A stretch of DNA of 57,945 nucleotides from Bacteroidales bacterium (GTDB lineage: Bacteria; Bacteroidota; Bacteroidia; Bacteroidales; UBA932). Shown here piece by piece: positions 34,540 through 42,618 of the stretch (the stretch's first letter is position 1; each line of letters opens with the position of its first letter). The notes below the pieces were generated by a model. That model was not told where the DNA came from, made no database searches, and was given only the letters and a program-made list of their open reading frames with translations. The stretch covers positions 1 through 57,945 of the forward strand of contig JAKSKK010000012.1 of NCBI GenBank assembly GCA_024401745.1, in the 5' to 3' direction. A program made the position numbers and the translations under genes.

Positions 34540-35103
34540 CTACTTGAAGTAGGTGAGGAAAAGCTGGTCGAGGTCCGCCCAGCTCACATGGTCCATGGTG
34601 AGGTAGAACTTGGGAAATGAGAGGTTGATCTGCAGGGTGCCGTCCTCCAGGACCTTCTTGCCGGCATCCGCTTCCAGGAACTTCATCTCGTCCTTTTCCT
34701 GCAGGCCTTCGCGCAGGGCAGGGTAGTAGATCTGCCCGATTTCGCGCTTGAGCTTTCTGGGCATGAGCCTGTAGAGATTGCCCACCCGGTTGAGGGTCAT
34801 CTGCGTGTCGTACTTGGAGTTACACTTGTGGATGAAGTACATCATGGCCTTGGGCGACACTCCCTCGGTCACCTTGCCATGTCTTGATCTGGCCATACTT
34901 CTGGCCGCCGCGGCAGCCCTGTCGTCCTGCTCCTGCTGCAATGCCGCCGCATCCCGTTCCTGCGGGATTTCGCCGGCCGGTTTCTCCACCTGCCCGGCTG
35001 CACTGCCTGCCTGGCCACCTGCGTTTCCGCCGGCCGTCTGCGCGAATGCTCCCGTCGACAGCAGCGCTGCCAGCACGATCGCTGATATGACTTTGACTCT
35101 CAT
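34540..35103 (-). CDS. Hypothetical secreted protein, 187 residues
   Basis: ATG 35103 gives a Sec signal peptide ending STGAFAQ. The mature N-terminus is low-complexity (Gly/Ala/Gln-rich, then Glu/Arg/Ala), followed by a folded region from about residue 90 with MMYFIHKCNSKYDTQMTLNR, a basic LMPRKLKREIG, and a C-terminus DHVSWADLDQLFLTYFK. I do not recognise a family. It is divergent from the DUF2490 gene, with its own -7 box only 6 nt upstream. Confidence 0.65.
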   Translation of the reverse strand: MRVKVISAIVLAALLSTGAFAQTAGGNAGGQAGSAAGQVEKPAGEIPQERDAAALQQEQDDRAAAAARSMARSRHGKVTEGVSPKAMMYFIHKCNSKYDTQMTLNRVGNLYRLMPRKLKREIGQIYYPALREGLQEKDEMKFLEADAGKKVLEDGTLQINLSFPKFYLTMDHVSWADLDQLFLTYFK

Positions 35104-35109
35104 CGACTG

Positions 35110-35117
35110 CAAATATA
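35110..35117 (-). promoter_or_regulatory. -7 box (TATATTTG on minus strand) 6 nt before a start codon
   Basis: CAAATATA on the plus strand reads TATATTTG on the minus strand and ends 6 nt upstream of ATG 35103. CAAA at 35132-35135 is only 14 nt away, too close for a standard -33. Confidence 0.45.
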
Positions 35118-35160
35118 GCCAAACTCTTCAACAAACCCCGTGCCCCGACGCTTTACCGGA

Positions 35161-35192
35161 TTTGCCTAATCGCGGGCAAATTGGTAAATTTG
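35161..35192 (+). promoter_or_regulatory. Canonical promoter TTTG-N20-TAAATTTG, 4 nt before ATG
   Basis: TTTG (35161-35164) and TAAATTTG (35185-35192) are separated by exactly 20 nt, a full match to the Bacteroidetes consensus. The -7 box ends 4 nt before ATG 35197, so transcription should begin at or next to the start codon. Confidence 0.7.
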
Positions 35193-35196
35193 CGGC

Positions 35197-35835
35197 ATGA
35201 AACGAACCGCAATTCTGCTTGCCACATCGATATTGTCCCTCTTGATGCTCAACAGCCGCCCTGCCGCAGCCCAGGAACTTGACAATACCTTCGGTGGCTG
35301 GGAGTTCTTCGAGATCAATCATGGATTCAGGAATTCCAACTGGTTTGCAACCTTCTATTTCGAGCACGACAACTATCAGTACAGACGCCTGGAGTGCTGG
35401 TACACCCGCACCACCGTCGGCTACAAGATCAACAAGTGGCTGAAGGCCGATGTGTGCTACGACTTCCTGTACGAGCCCGCCGCAATCACCCACAAGGCCC
35501 TCTTCGACCTTACCGGAACCCTCAGGGAGGGCAATCTGTCGGTGCAGATACGTGAACGCTACACGCATTCATGGACGCCCGATCTCGGAGAGCAGGGCGA
35601 TGTGCTCCGCTCCCGCCTGAAGGTGCAGTATGCCATCCCCGAAACCAGATTCAAGCCCTACCTTGCAATGGAGGTCTTCACCTGGGGCGACACATGGAAG
35701 AAGACCCGCCATTACGTGGCTACCACCTACGACTTCGACGAGCACTTCCAGATAGAGGGCTACTATCTCTACTACACCTTTGCAGGCTTGCCTGCAGAAC
35801 ACGTTCTGGGCATAGGTCTGAATATGGATTTTTAG
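35197..35835 (+). CDS. DUF2490 family outer membrane beta-barrel protein
   Basis: The 212-residue protein has a signal peptide ending RPAAAQ. The mature part is built of alternating aromatic beta-strands (WEFFEINHGFRNSNWFATFY, RRLECWYTRTTVGYKIN, YLAMEVFTWGDTWKKTRHYV) and ends in LGIGLNMDF with a terminal Phe, as outer-membrane barrels do. This matches the DUF2490 family, of unknown function. It precedes the cytochrome fusion gene, which has its own promoter 24 nt after this stop. Confidence 0.75.
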   Translation: MKRTAILLATSILSLLMLNSRPAAAQELDNTFGGWEFFEINHGFRNSNWFATFYFEHDNYQYRRLECWYTRTTVGYKINKWLKADVCYDFLYEPAAITHKALFDLTGTLREGNLSVQIRERYTHSWTPDLGEQGDVLRSRLKVQYAIPETRFKPYLAMEVFTWGDTWKKTRHYVATTYDFDEHFQIEGYYLYYTFAGLPAEHVLGIGLNMDF

Positions 35836-35866
35836 TTGCCGGAATGCTGGATTTTTACTATTTTTG
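35836..35866 (+). promoter_or_regulatory. Promoter TTG-N20-TATTTTTG, 6 nt before ATG
   Basis: TTG (35836-35838) and TATTTTTG (35859-35866) are 20 nt apart, and the -7 box ends 6 nt before ATG 35873. It can drive the cytochrome/oxidoreductase/Tat gene run as a leaderless message. Confidence 0.6.
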
Positions 35867-35872
35867 TAGCTA

Positions 35873-37414
35873 ATGACCACAAAAACGAAACTGACTATAG
35901 GAGTGCTTGCAGGACTGTGCGCCGGCCTGGCGATAATGGCCGCCGTCAACAGCCTGTTCATCAGCACTTCAACGAACGACAGCTGCATGTCCTGCCACGT
36001 CCACGAGGACGCCGACAACAGCTACGCCAAAGGCCATCATTTCCTTAACGACAGCGGCACTAAGACCGACTGCGCCGCCTGCCATCTCCCTCCCGAGGAC
36101 CATCAGATAAAGCACGCCCTGGTAAAGACCAAGGTGGGCGTGAAGGACCTCTTCTCCTACGTCTTCAAGAAGAAGGAGAATCTCGACTGGGAGCACCGCG
36201 GCGAGCTCGAGTATGCCCGCGGCATAGTCTACAACGAATCCTGCAGGGAGTGCCACGTGAACCTCTACCCTCAGGGCATCTCCGACGACGGCATATCGGC
36301 CCACCTCTACTACGAAGCCAACGAGGCCCAGGTCAAGGACCTCCACTGCATAAACTGCCACCTGGACGCAGGCCACTACAACCCCAACTACTCGCATGCG
36401 AAGATGGCCGGCGTGCCCTATAGGAAGGGTAGCCGCCACAAGGATGCTGCGGCCCATCTATACCAGGCTCCCGCGACTGTCGAGGCTTTCGAGAACTTCA
36501 CCGAGACCATCCCAGGCACCGACGCCAGCATAAGGATGGTTGCGATCCCCGCCGGCTCCTTCATGATGGGTTCTCCTAAGAACGAGCAGCTCCGCGCCGG
36601 CGACGAAGGCCCTCAGCACAAGGTCAACATCTCCCGCTTCTTCATGAGCGAGGTGGAGGTGACATGGGACCAGTACTGGGCATTCTACGGCGAGACCATG
36701 TCGGAGGGTCACACCCCGCCCGAGAAGGTCTACGCCAACAACTCACGCCCCGACCTCGACGCTGTCTCAGGCCCCACGGCGCCCTTCGGCAACCCTGACC
36801 AGGGCTGGGGAATGGACGAGGACCGTCCCGCCCTCACCATGACGCACTACGCAGCCGAGACCTTCTGCCTCTGGCTCTCGCTCAAGACAGGCAGGAAGTA
36901 CCGCCTCCCGACCGAGGCCGAGTGGGAGTACGCGGCACGTGCCGGCAGCCAGGACGCCTATCCCTTCGAGGGCAAGCCCAAGCAGTACACTTCCGAAGGC
37001 CTTGCAAAGAAGATCTTCGGCACCGATACCACAGTCATCAAGCGCTACGCCGTTTACAAAGAGACCAGCAAGGGCCGCACTCAGTCGCCCAACACAGTGA
37101 AAGCCAACGCTTTCGGCCTGAAGAACATGGCCGGCAACGTGCTCGAGTACTGCTCTGACTGGTACGCTCCCGACTATTACACCGAGGCCGAGGTGACCGA
37201 CCCCAAGGGCCCCGAGACCGGCACCGAGCATGTGGTGCGCGGCGGCCTGTATGCCGACGACGCTGCCTTGCTCCGCAGTGCGTCCCGCGGCAGCACCCAC
37301 CACGACGCATGGCTCAGCACCGACCCCCAGAACCCCAAGAGCATCTGGTGGTATTCCGACATAAAGGGCATAGGCTTCCGAGTCGTGTGCGAAGTACCTG
37401 AATCGATCAAATAA
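35873..37414 (+). CDS. Tetrahaem NapC/NirT-type cytochrome fused to an FGE-like (SUMF1) domain
   Basis: The 513-residue protein has one N-terminal transmembrane helix (about 8-30), then four CxxCH haem sites: CMSCH (38-42), CAACH (67-71), CRECH (124-128) and CINCH (159-163), as in NrfH/NapC quinol dehydrogenases. From about residue 220 it continues as a SUMF1 fold: VAIPAGSFMMGSP, MSEVEVTWDQYWAFY, YRLPTEAEWEYAARAG, NMAGNVLEYCSDW, IGFRVVCE. The two active-site cysteines of true formylglycine-generating enzyme are absent around VVRGGLYADDAALLRSAS, so sulfatase maturation is unlikely. I infer a quinol-linked electron carrier with a periplasmic substrate- or partner-binding module. Confidence 0.85.
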   Translation: MTTKTKLTIGVLAGLCAGLAIMAAVNSLFISTSTNDSCMSCHVHEDADNSYAKGHHFLNDSGTKTDCAACHLPPEDHQIKHALVKTKVGVKDLFSYVFKKKENLDWEHRGELEYARGIVYNESCRECHVNLYPQGISDDGISAHLYYEANEAQVKDLHCINCHLDAGHYNPNYSHAKMAGVPYRKGSRHKDAAAHLYQAPATVEAFENFTETIPGTDASIRMVAIPAGSFMMGSPKNEQLRAGDEGPQHKVNISRFFMSEVEVTWDQYWAFYGETMSEGHTPPEKVYANNSRPDLDAVSGPTAPFGNPDQGWGMDEDRPALTMTHYAAETFCLWLSLKTGRKYRLPTEAEWEYAARAGSQDAYPFEGKPKQYTSEGLAKKIFGTDTTVIKRYAVYKETSKGRTQSPNTVKANAFGLKNMAGNVLEYCSDWYAPDYYTEAEVTDPKGPETGTEHVVRGGLYADDAALLRSASRGSTHHDAWLSTDPQNPKSIWWYSDIKGIGFRVVCEVPESIK

Positions 37415-37424
37415 CCACAATATT

Positions 37425-38765
37425 ATGAAAACAAAGAACATCAACCGCAGAGAGTTCCTTACCAGCACTGCAAAGATCGGTGCTGCAGGAATGGTTGCAC
37501 CCGCTCTCCTCACCTCATGCGCAGGCAGCAAGAAGAACACTCCCTATCGCGCAGAAGGAACTTACTATGTACCTGAACTTCCCGACAAGGCAATCGACGG
37601 CCGTGAGCTGAAGGTCGGCCTCGTTGGCTGTGGCGGCCGTGGATCCGGCGCCATCCAGAACCTTCTTCACGCAGCTGACGGCATCACCGTCCTCGCTCTT
37701 GGCGACGTATTCGAGGACAGGCTCAACGGCGCACGCGAGATGCTTGCCAACGACTACGACCAGAAGGTTGCCGACGAGAACTGCTTCATCGGTTTCGACG
37801 CATATCAGAAGGTCATCGACTCAGGTGTCGACATGGTGATCCTCGCAACACCTCCCGCATTCCGTCCCGACCAGTTCAAGTACGCAGTCGAGAAGGGCGT
37901 TCACGCTTTCCTCGAGAAGCCTATCGCAGTTGATGCAAAGGGATACCGCACATGTATGGCAGCAGCCAAGATGGCTCAGGCAAAGGGTCTGTCAGTCATC
38001 ACCGGTACACAGCGTCACCACCAGCGCCCCTACGTTGAGGCATTCAAGCTCATCCAGCAGGGCATGATCGGTGAGATTACCGGTGGTAATGTATATTGGA
38101 ACCAGGGTCAGCTCTGGTACCGCGAGCGTGAGAAGGGTTGGAGCGACATGGAATGGATGATCCGTGACTGGGTAAACTGGACATGGCTCTCAGGTGACCA
38201 TATCGTCGAGCAGCACGTACACAACATCGACGTATTCATGTGGATGACCGGCCTTACCCCCATTTCAGCTACCGGAATCGGTGCAAGGCATCGCCGCGTG
38301 ACCGGAGACCAGTACGACCAGTTCAGCGTCGACTTCGACTTCGGCAAGGGCATCCATCTGCACAGCATGTGCCGCCAGATCAACGGCACCAGCACCAACG
38401 TATCCGAGAGAATCAACGGTACAAAGGGCTACTGGAACAGCGATGACGAGACCATCCGCGACCTTCAGGACAACATCCTCTGGGAGTACAAGGAAGACCC
38501 TGCATTCCAGCAGAACGACGCCTACACCCTCGAGCACGTCGACTGGGTCAATCATATCCGCAAGGGCACCGCACACGAGGAGGCAACAGGCACCGCACAG
38601 TCATCTCTCGCTGGTGTAATGGGCCGCGAGGCTGCATACACAGGCCAGACCATCGAGTGGGAGCAGATCAGCGCATCTGACCTCGACCTCATGCCCGAGA
38701 AGCTCGAGATCGGTCCTATGGACATGAGCAATTACAAGGTTCACGTACCCGGAGGCGACGAGTAG
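37425..38765 (+). CDS. Tat-exported Gfo/Idh/MocA family oxidoreductase
   Basis: The N-terminus INRREFLTSTAKIGAAGM followed by APALLTSC is a twin-arginine signal with a lipobox. The Rossmann motif VGLVGCGGRGSG (about 65-76) and the catalytic FLEKPIAVD identify the Gfo/Idh/MocA family, which oxidises or reduces sugars with tightly bound NAD(P). Tat export fits a protein folded around its cofactor. It starts 10 nt after the cytochrome fusion and is followed 1 nt later by a Tat-exported epimerase. I infer periplasmic oxidation of a sugar or glycoside with electrons passed to the cytochrome. Confidence 0.88.
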   Translation: MKTKNINRREFLTSTAKIGAAGMVAPALLTSCAGSKKNTPYRAEGTYYVPELPDKAIDGRELKVGLVGCGGRGSGAIQNLLHAADGITVLALGDVFEDRLNGAREMLANDYDQKVADENCFIGFDAYQKVIDSGVDMVILATPPAFRPDQFKYAVEKGVHAFLEKPIAVDAKGYRTCMAAAKMAQAKGLSVITGTQRHHQRPYVEAFKLIQQGMIGEITGGNVYWNQGQLWYREREKGWSDMEWMIRDWVNWTWLSGDHIVEQHVHNIDVFMWMTGLTPISATGIGARHRRVTGDQYDQFSVDFDFGKGIHLHSMCRQINGTSTNVSERINGTKGYWNSDDETIRDLQDNILWEYKEDPAFQQNDAYTLEHVDWVNHIRKGTAHEEATGTAQSSLAGVMGREAAYTGQTIEWEQISASDLDLMPEKLEIGPMDMSNYKVHVPGGDE

Positions 38766-38766
38766 T

Positions 38767-39678
38767 ATGGAGCGCAGAGATTTCTTCAAGACTTCGCTTA
38801 CTGCAGCAGCTGCAGTATCAGCGCTTTCAGTCCCCACTCTCCTCACCGGCTGCACTCCCAAGCCTGAGGTGAAGGCGAACGACACCAAGCTCCACCTGTC
38901 CTTCCAGAGCGGAACCACAGGCAAGGAGACATACGCCGAGAAGTTCGACATGATGGAAGAGCTCGGCATTGAGGGCTTCGAGCCCGGCGGAATGGAGCTC
39001 GTGGAGAATGCCAACGAGATAGCACAGGCTCTCAAGGGCCGCAATATCAAGGTCAGCGCCCTCTGCGCAGGCTTCGACGGCTTCATCCTCTCGAAGGATG
39101 CAGCCATCAAGGCTTCATTCGACAGCACCATGCGCGAGATCATCGACGCAGGCGGCCAGTTCGGCTCTACCGGCGTGATCATGGTTCCCGCATTCAACGG
39201 GCAGGCAGAGACCGCAATGCCCCATACCCAGGAGACCCGCGACTACCTCTGCGAGGAACTCCGCAAGCTCGGTGAGTACGCTCTCTCAAAGGGCACTACC
39301 GTCATCCTCGAGCCCCTCAACCGCGACGAGGCATTCTACCTCCGCCTCGTTTCCGACGCTGCTGCAATCTGCCGCGACGTGAACTGCGAGGGCGTGAAGT
39401 GCATGGGCGACTTCTGGCACATGAAGGAAGAGACTTCCGACTATGCTGCCTTCATCGCAGCAGGCAAGTACCTGCAGCACGTTCACATGGCCAGCCGTGG
39501 TCACAGGCGCATGCCCGGTGAGGACGGCGAGCTCGACAACTACGTCGACGGATTCCGCGCTCTCAAGGAGATGGGATACGACAAGTACGTAAGCTTCGAG
39601 TGCGGATGTGACGGCGACCGTGCCGTTGCTGTTCCCGCAGCTGTGGCCCTGCTTCGCGAGCAATGGGCAAAGGCATAA
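38767..39678 (+). CDS. Tat-exported sugar phosphate isomerase/epimerase-like TIM barrel
   Basis: MERRDFFKTSLTAAAA followed by LLTGC is a twin-arginine lipoprotein signal. The 303-residue protein then shows the AP-endonuclease-2 type TIM barrel: ELGIEGFEPGGMEL, VILEPLNRDEAFY, CMGDFWHMKEE, LQHVHMASRGHRRMPGE and VSFECG, with Glu, Asp and His residues that usually bind a metal. These proteins act as sugar isomerases, epimerases or 3-keto-sugar lyases. It follows the oxidoreductase by 1 nt and its end overlaps the CcsA-type gene by 16 nt, indicating one operon. Confidence 0.85.
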   Translation: MERRDFFKTSLTAAAAVSALSVPTLLTGCTPKPEVKANDTKLHLSFQSGTTGKETYAEKFDMMEELGIEGFEPGGMELVENANEIAQALKGRNIKVSALCAGFDGFILSKDAAIKASFDSTMREIIDAGGQFGSTGVIMVPAFNGQAETAMPHTQETRDYLCEELRKLGEYALSKGTTVILEPLNRDEAFYLRLVSDAAAICRDVNCEGVKCMGDFWHMKEETSDYAAFIAAGKYLQHVHMASRGHRRMPGEDGELDNYVDGFRALKEMGYDKYVSFECGCDGDRAVAVPAAVALLREQWAKA

Positions 39679-40637
39679 GGATATTGATGCATGTGGCCGC
39701 CGTTCTCGTCGTGTTCGGCGGCCTTTACAGCATATTTGCAAAGCAGAAGGTCGTGGTGATGGCCGGCTATGATGAGCCCGCCATGCTCCGCGGCTTTCCT
39801 TATGCACTCACTCTCAAGGATTTCCGCATAGCGCGCTACGAGTCCGGCAGTCCGCTGGACTATACTTCGGTCCTGGAGGCGAAGAGCCTCGACGGCCAGG
39901 TGGTGGAAGCCACCGTCAGCGTCAATGCTCCCGCAAGGCTGGGGCGCTGGCGCATCTATCAGCAGGGTTATGACGTCGCGGCAGGGGAGCAGACCAGCTA
40001 TTCCGTGCTGCAGTGCGTCAAGGACCCTCTCTATCCTCTCATCGCCATCGGCCTCTGGCTGCTGATAGTCTCGGCCGCCCTGTACGCCCTTTTCACCCTG
40101 CTTCACGTGAGCGCGAAAGGCTGGATATGGGCAGCGACTGCCGTGGTCTTCGCCCTGTTCGTGTACAGCACGATGAAGAGCGTCGGGATTGGCAGCAGGG
40201 ACCTCGTGCCCGTGCTCCGCAGCGGATGGTTCATCCCGCACATAGTGTCCTACATGTTCGCTTACGCCATGCTGGCGGTCACCACTGTGCTTGTGGCTGT
40301 GCTCGCTGTGCGTTCGCGCCGCCACGAGGTCAGCCGCGGCGCCTGGCTGCTCGGCCGCAGGTTCTGCAGCGTGGGCTGGGCCTTCCTCACCATAGGCATG
40401 TGCATGGGCGCCCTCTGGGCAAAGCAGAGCTGGGGCGACTGGTGGACCTTCGACCCCAAGGAGATCTGGGCGCTCCTTACCTGGATTGCCTTCGGTGCCT
40501 ATTTCCACCTGGAGCCCAGGATGACCAGGGGATGGAAAACTGCGGTAATCATTGCAGCTTTCCTGCTGCTGAACATGTGCTGGTGGGGAGTGAATCTTCT
40601 TCCGTCGGCAGGCAGCCTCCACACCTATGCAATGTGA
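39663..40637 (+). CDS. CcsA/ResC-type cytochrome c assembly protein with short ResB-like N-terminus
   Basis: The 324-residue protein starts with one TM helix and a periplasmic ResB-like segment (about 30-120; KDFRIARYESGSPLDYTS, GRWRIYQQGYD). It continues with several TM helices and the haem-handling WWD motif WGDWWTFDPKEIW (257-269), with flanking histidines such as IPHIVSY (His193). CcsA proteins deliver haem to apocytochromes c at the outer face of the inner membrane. Placed here it probably attaches haem to the tetrahaem protein encoded upstream. Its ATG lies inside the preceding gene (16-nt overlap). Confidence 0.85.
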   Translation: MGKGIRILMHVAAVLVVFGGLYSIFAKQKVVVMAGYDEPAMLRGFPYALTLKDFRIARYESGSPLDYTSVLEAKSLDGQVVEATVSVNAPARLGRWRIYQQGYDVAAGEQTSYSVLQCVKDPLYPLIAIGLWLLIVSAALYALFTLLHVSAKGWIWAATAVVFALFVYSTMKSVGIGSRDLVPVLRSGWFIPHIVSYMFAYAMLAVTTVLVAVLAVRSRRHEVSRGAWLLGRRFCSVGWAFLTIGMCMGALWAKQSWGDWWTFDPKEIWALLTWIAFGAYFHLEPRMTRGWKTAVIIAAFLLLNMCWWGVNLLPSAGSLHTYAM

Positions 40638-40648
40638 GGAAAAAACAT

Positions 40649-40656
40649 TATATTTG
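40649..40656 (+). promoter_or_regulatory. Possible -7 box (TATATTTG) before tatA
   Basis: TATATTTG ends 24 nt before ATG 40681. No TTTG is found at -33, as that position falls in the coding end of the ccsA-like gene. It may give tatAC independent expression in addition to read-through. Confidence 0.4.
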
Positions 40657-40680
40657 TAAACTTTGATAAACCTATTGGAT

Positions 40681-40899
40681 ATGCATAACATTTTATTCCT
40701 TCAGAATCTTGGCGCAGGTGAGATCGTCATCATCGCTCTTGTTATCCTTCTTCTTTTCGGTGGTAAGAAAATTCCCGAGCTCATGAAGGGCCTTGGAAAG
40801 GGTGTGAAGAGCTTCAAGGACGGCATGGCTGACGTCGAGAAGGAGATAGGAAACCTCGACGAGGAAGTCAAGAAGCCCTCTGAGCCCAAGAAAGACTAA
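40681..40899 (+). CDS. tatA: Twin-arginine translocase subunit TatA/E
   Basis: ATG 40681 is preferred over an upstream TTG. The 72-residue protein has a short N-terminus, one TM helix ([20 protein letters not shown]) with the conserved hinge [16 protein letters not shown], an amphipathic helix, and a charged Lys/Glu tail. TatA oligomers form the export pore. No separate TatB is seen, which is usual in Bacteroidetes. It directly follows genes for two Tat substrates and precedes tatC by 8 nt. Confidence 0.95.
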   Translation: MHNILFLQNLGAGEIVIIALVILLLFGGKKIPELMKGLGKGVKSFKDGMADVEKEIGNLDEEVKKPSEPKKD

Positions 40900-40907
40900 G
40901 ACATATA

Positions 40908-41735
40908 ATGGCTGAGGAAGAGGATCAGGAGCTCGAGACTGGCGAGGCCATGACGTTTTGGGACCATCTGGAAGTTCTCAGGTGGTCGATTTTCCGTATA
41001 GCTATCGCTCTGTTCATCGCCATCGTGGCTTGCTTCATTGCAATGCCACACATATTCGACAGCTTCATCCTGGGCCCCACTGACGGCAATTTCTTCCTCT
41101 ACAGGCTGCTGTCGTTCGGCGGAGACGGCCCCAAGGGAGGGCTCATGCCCGACTTCTCCTCCGACTTTCACGTAGACATCATCAACATCAATGTGGCCAG
41201 CCAGTTTCTGACCCACATCAGCACCTCGTTCTGGCTCTCGCTGGTGATCGTCTTCCCCTACATGATATATGAGATCTGGAAGTTTCTCAAGCCTGCCCTC
41301 TACGAGAACGAGGAGAAGAGCGTGAAGCTCGCATTCGCGTGCGGCACCGTCCTCTTCTTCATCGGCTGCGCCATCGGCTACTGCGTGATCTTCCCCGTGA
41401 CCTTCAGGTTCCTGACAGGCTATACCGTGGGCAACAGCATCACAAACCAGATCTCGCTGAACTCCTACATGTCGAACTTCCTCACGCTCGTGTTCATAAT
41501 GGGCGTGGTGTTCGAGATCCCCATGCTCGCCTGGGTGCTCTCACGCATGGGCCTGCTGTACAAGGATACGCTCAAGGGCATACGCAGATACGCTGTGGTG
41601 GTCCTGCTGGTCCTTGCCGCCCTCATAACCCCCTCCGGCGACCCCTTCACCCTCTCGCTGGTATTCCTGCCCCTCTACCTCCTCTATGAGCTGTCGATAG
41701 TGGTCGTCAGGAAGCGCCCGTTGGAAGAGGAATAG
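40908..41735 (+). CDS. tatC: Twin-arginine translocase subunit TatC
   Basis: The 275-residue polytopic protein has TatC landmarks: MTFWDHLEVLRWSIFRIAIA at the N-terminus, a periplasmic segment, VIVFPYMIYEIWKFLKPALY, ENEEKSVKLAF, and VFEIPMLAWVLSRMGLL, followed by ITPSGDPFT. TatC recognises the twin-arginine motif. It completes a minimal TatAC pair beside two genes whose products carry twin-arginine signals. Confidence 0.96.
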   Translation: MAEEEDQELETGEAMTFWDHLEVLRWSIFRIAIALFIAIVACFIAMPHIFDSFILGPTDGNFFLYRLLSFGGDGPKGGLMPDFSSDFHVDIININVASQFLTHISTSFWLSLVIVFPYMIYEIWKFLKPALYENEEKSVKLAFACGTVLFFIGCAIGYCVIFPVTFRFLTGYTVGNSITNQISLNSYMSNFLTLVFIMGVVFEIPMLAWVLSRMGLLYKDTLKGIRRYAVVVLLVLAALITPSGDPFTLSLVFLPLYLLYELSIVVVRKRPLEEE

Positions 41736-41763
41736 GATTTCTTTTTCTGAGGGAACGCAAGCG

Positions 41764-42249
41764 TCAGAAACGCGCAAATACGTTTACCAGCCATGAGCCG
41801 GCAGTGACCTTCTCTTCGCAGGAGATGGTGTTCTGGTCGATTACCCTGAATGGGTAGTTGTTTCCGAGCATGTAGTTCTGGTCATCTTGACCGAGATGGC
41901 GGTTGTTCTCCCACTCTTCTTCAGTAAATATGGTGATGCTTCCAGGATACTTCTCCCAATGGAAGGTGTCTATGATCTTCTCGTCGCCATTGTCCAGGAA
42001 CATCAGTGTGCGACCTTTGCCGTTTTCCATGAACTCCATCACGCTGGTAGGCTCTATGGGATGGCTTTCCATAACACCTGCAGTCCAGTACTGCACCTCC
42101 ACCAGGCCCCAGCGTCCAATAAGAGAAACTTTGTTGCCGTCGTAGTCCCGATACAGCTTTAGAGCTTCCTTGTCGCAGGATGCCAGACTGAATATCGTCA
42201 TGGCAAAGGCCATGGCCGTGGCCACGAAAGAATATTTCGGTGATCTCAT
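41764..42249 (-). CDS. Hypothetical lipoprotein, 161 residues
   Basis: ATG 42249 gives a signal peptide ending FSLASC; the longer frame opens with TTG at 42270. The mature protein is beta-rich (GRWGLVEVQYWTAGVM, VMEFMENGKGRTLMFL, DTFHWEKYPGSITIF) and looks lipocalin-like, but no family is certain. It is convergent with tatC. The transposase-associated repeat begins 30 nt upstream of its start codon, so the element lies in its promoter region. Confidence 0.65.
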   Translation of the reverse strand: MRSPKYSFVATAMAFAMTIFSLASCDKEALKLYRDYDGNKVSLIGRWGLVEVQYWTAGVMESHPIEPTSVMEFMENGKGRTLMFLDNGDEKIIDTFHWEKYPGSITIFTEEEWENNRHLGQDDQNYMLGNNYPFRVIDQNTISCEEKVTAGSWLVNVFARF

Positions 42250-42278
42250 AACTCCAGAGTTTCCACTCAAGTCTCAAA

Positions 42279-42317
42279 TATTATACCAACGACAGACGAG
42301 GTCATGAGCGTCCTCGT
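42279..42317 (+). repeat. Left palindromic repeat of the transposase element
   Basis: This copy begins TATTATACCAACGACAG and ends with the hairpin ACGAGG/CCTCGT around a 10-nt loop. It matches the right copy over about 33 nt with few differences. Confidence 0.65.
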
Positions 42318-42618
42318 AATTGCCTGATTGTTGCCCATGTGTGGCCTTTTGTCCATAGAAGTCGTATTCTTATGGAGAAATGGCCATAATTCCTTCAAAA
42401 GGGCACGATAATTACGAATTCATGGACAAAGTCTCAAGACAGAGCACATAAATGGCCTGTTCGTGGACGGGCGTTCCAATGTCAAATAGCGATATGGAAA
42501 AGATACGGCAGATTGTTTCGTTTGGAGACAATTTGTGTTATCTTTGTTAGGGATGTTGCTGCTTGATCCTTGCATGAAGCAAGCCTCTGCCGGCCAGTCA
42601 GGCTCCTAACTAAACACT
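42318..42618. other. Non-coding left part of the transposase element
   Basis: This 301-nt stretch holds no convincing gene. It carries subterminal TCCATAGAAG (42352-42361), a small palindrome TTATGG/CCATAA, a -7-like TATCTTTG (42539-42546) and, in the probable 5' leader of the transposase gene, a hairpin CTTGC/GCAAG at about 42571-42585. It is more AT-rich than neighbouring genes. Confidence 0.5.

Noticed and set aside
36530-37414. Genuine formylglycine-generating (sulfatase-maturing) enzyme
   Set aside because: The fold matches, but the two catalytic cysteines are missing and no sulfatase gene is in the window.
39540-40691. Long antisense frame opposite the epimerase and ccsA-like genes
   Set aside because: It mirrors the codon pattern of well-supported genes on the plus strand and encodes a His/Glu/Ala-rich product with no domain or signal. 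Similar antisense frames at 23263-24285 and 33326-34396 were rejected for the same reason.
41745-41769. Hairpin TTCTG/CAGAA with inner ACGC/GCGT between tatC and the convergent lipoprotein gene
   Set aside because: The T-rich sequence is on the wrong side for both directions and the stem is interrupted, so I did not call it a terminator.
42250-42282. Promoter of the 41764-42249 lipoprotein gene at CAAATATT
   Set aside because: The minus-strand reading AATATTTG misses the first T of TAnnTTTG and no -33 element was found.
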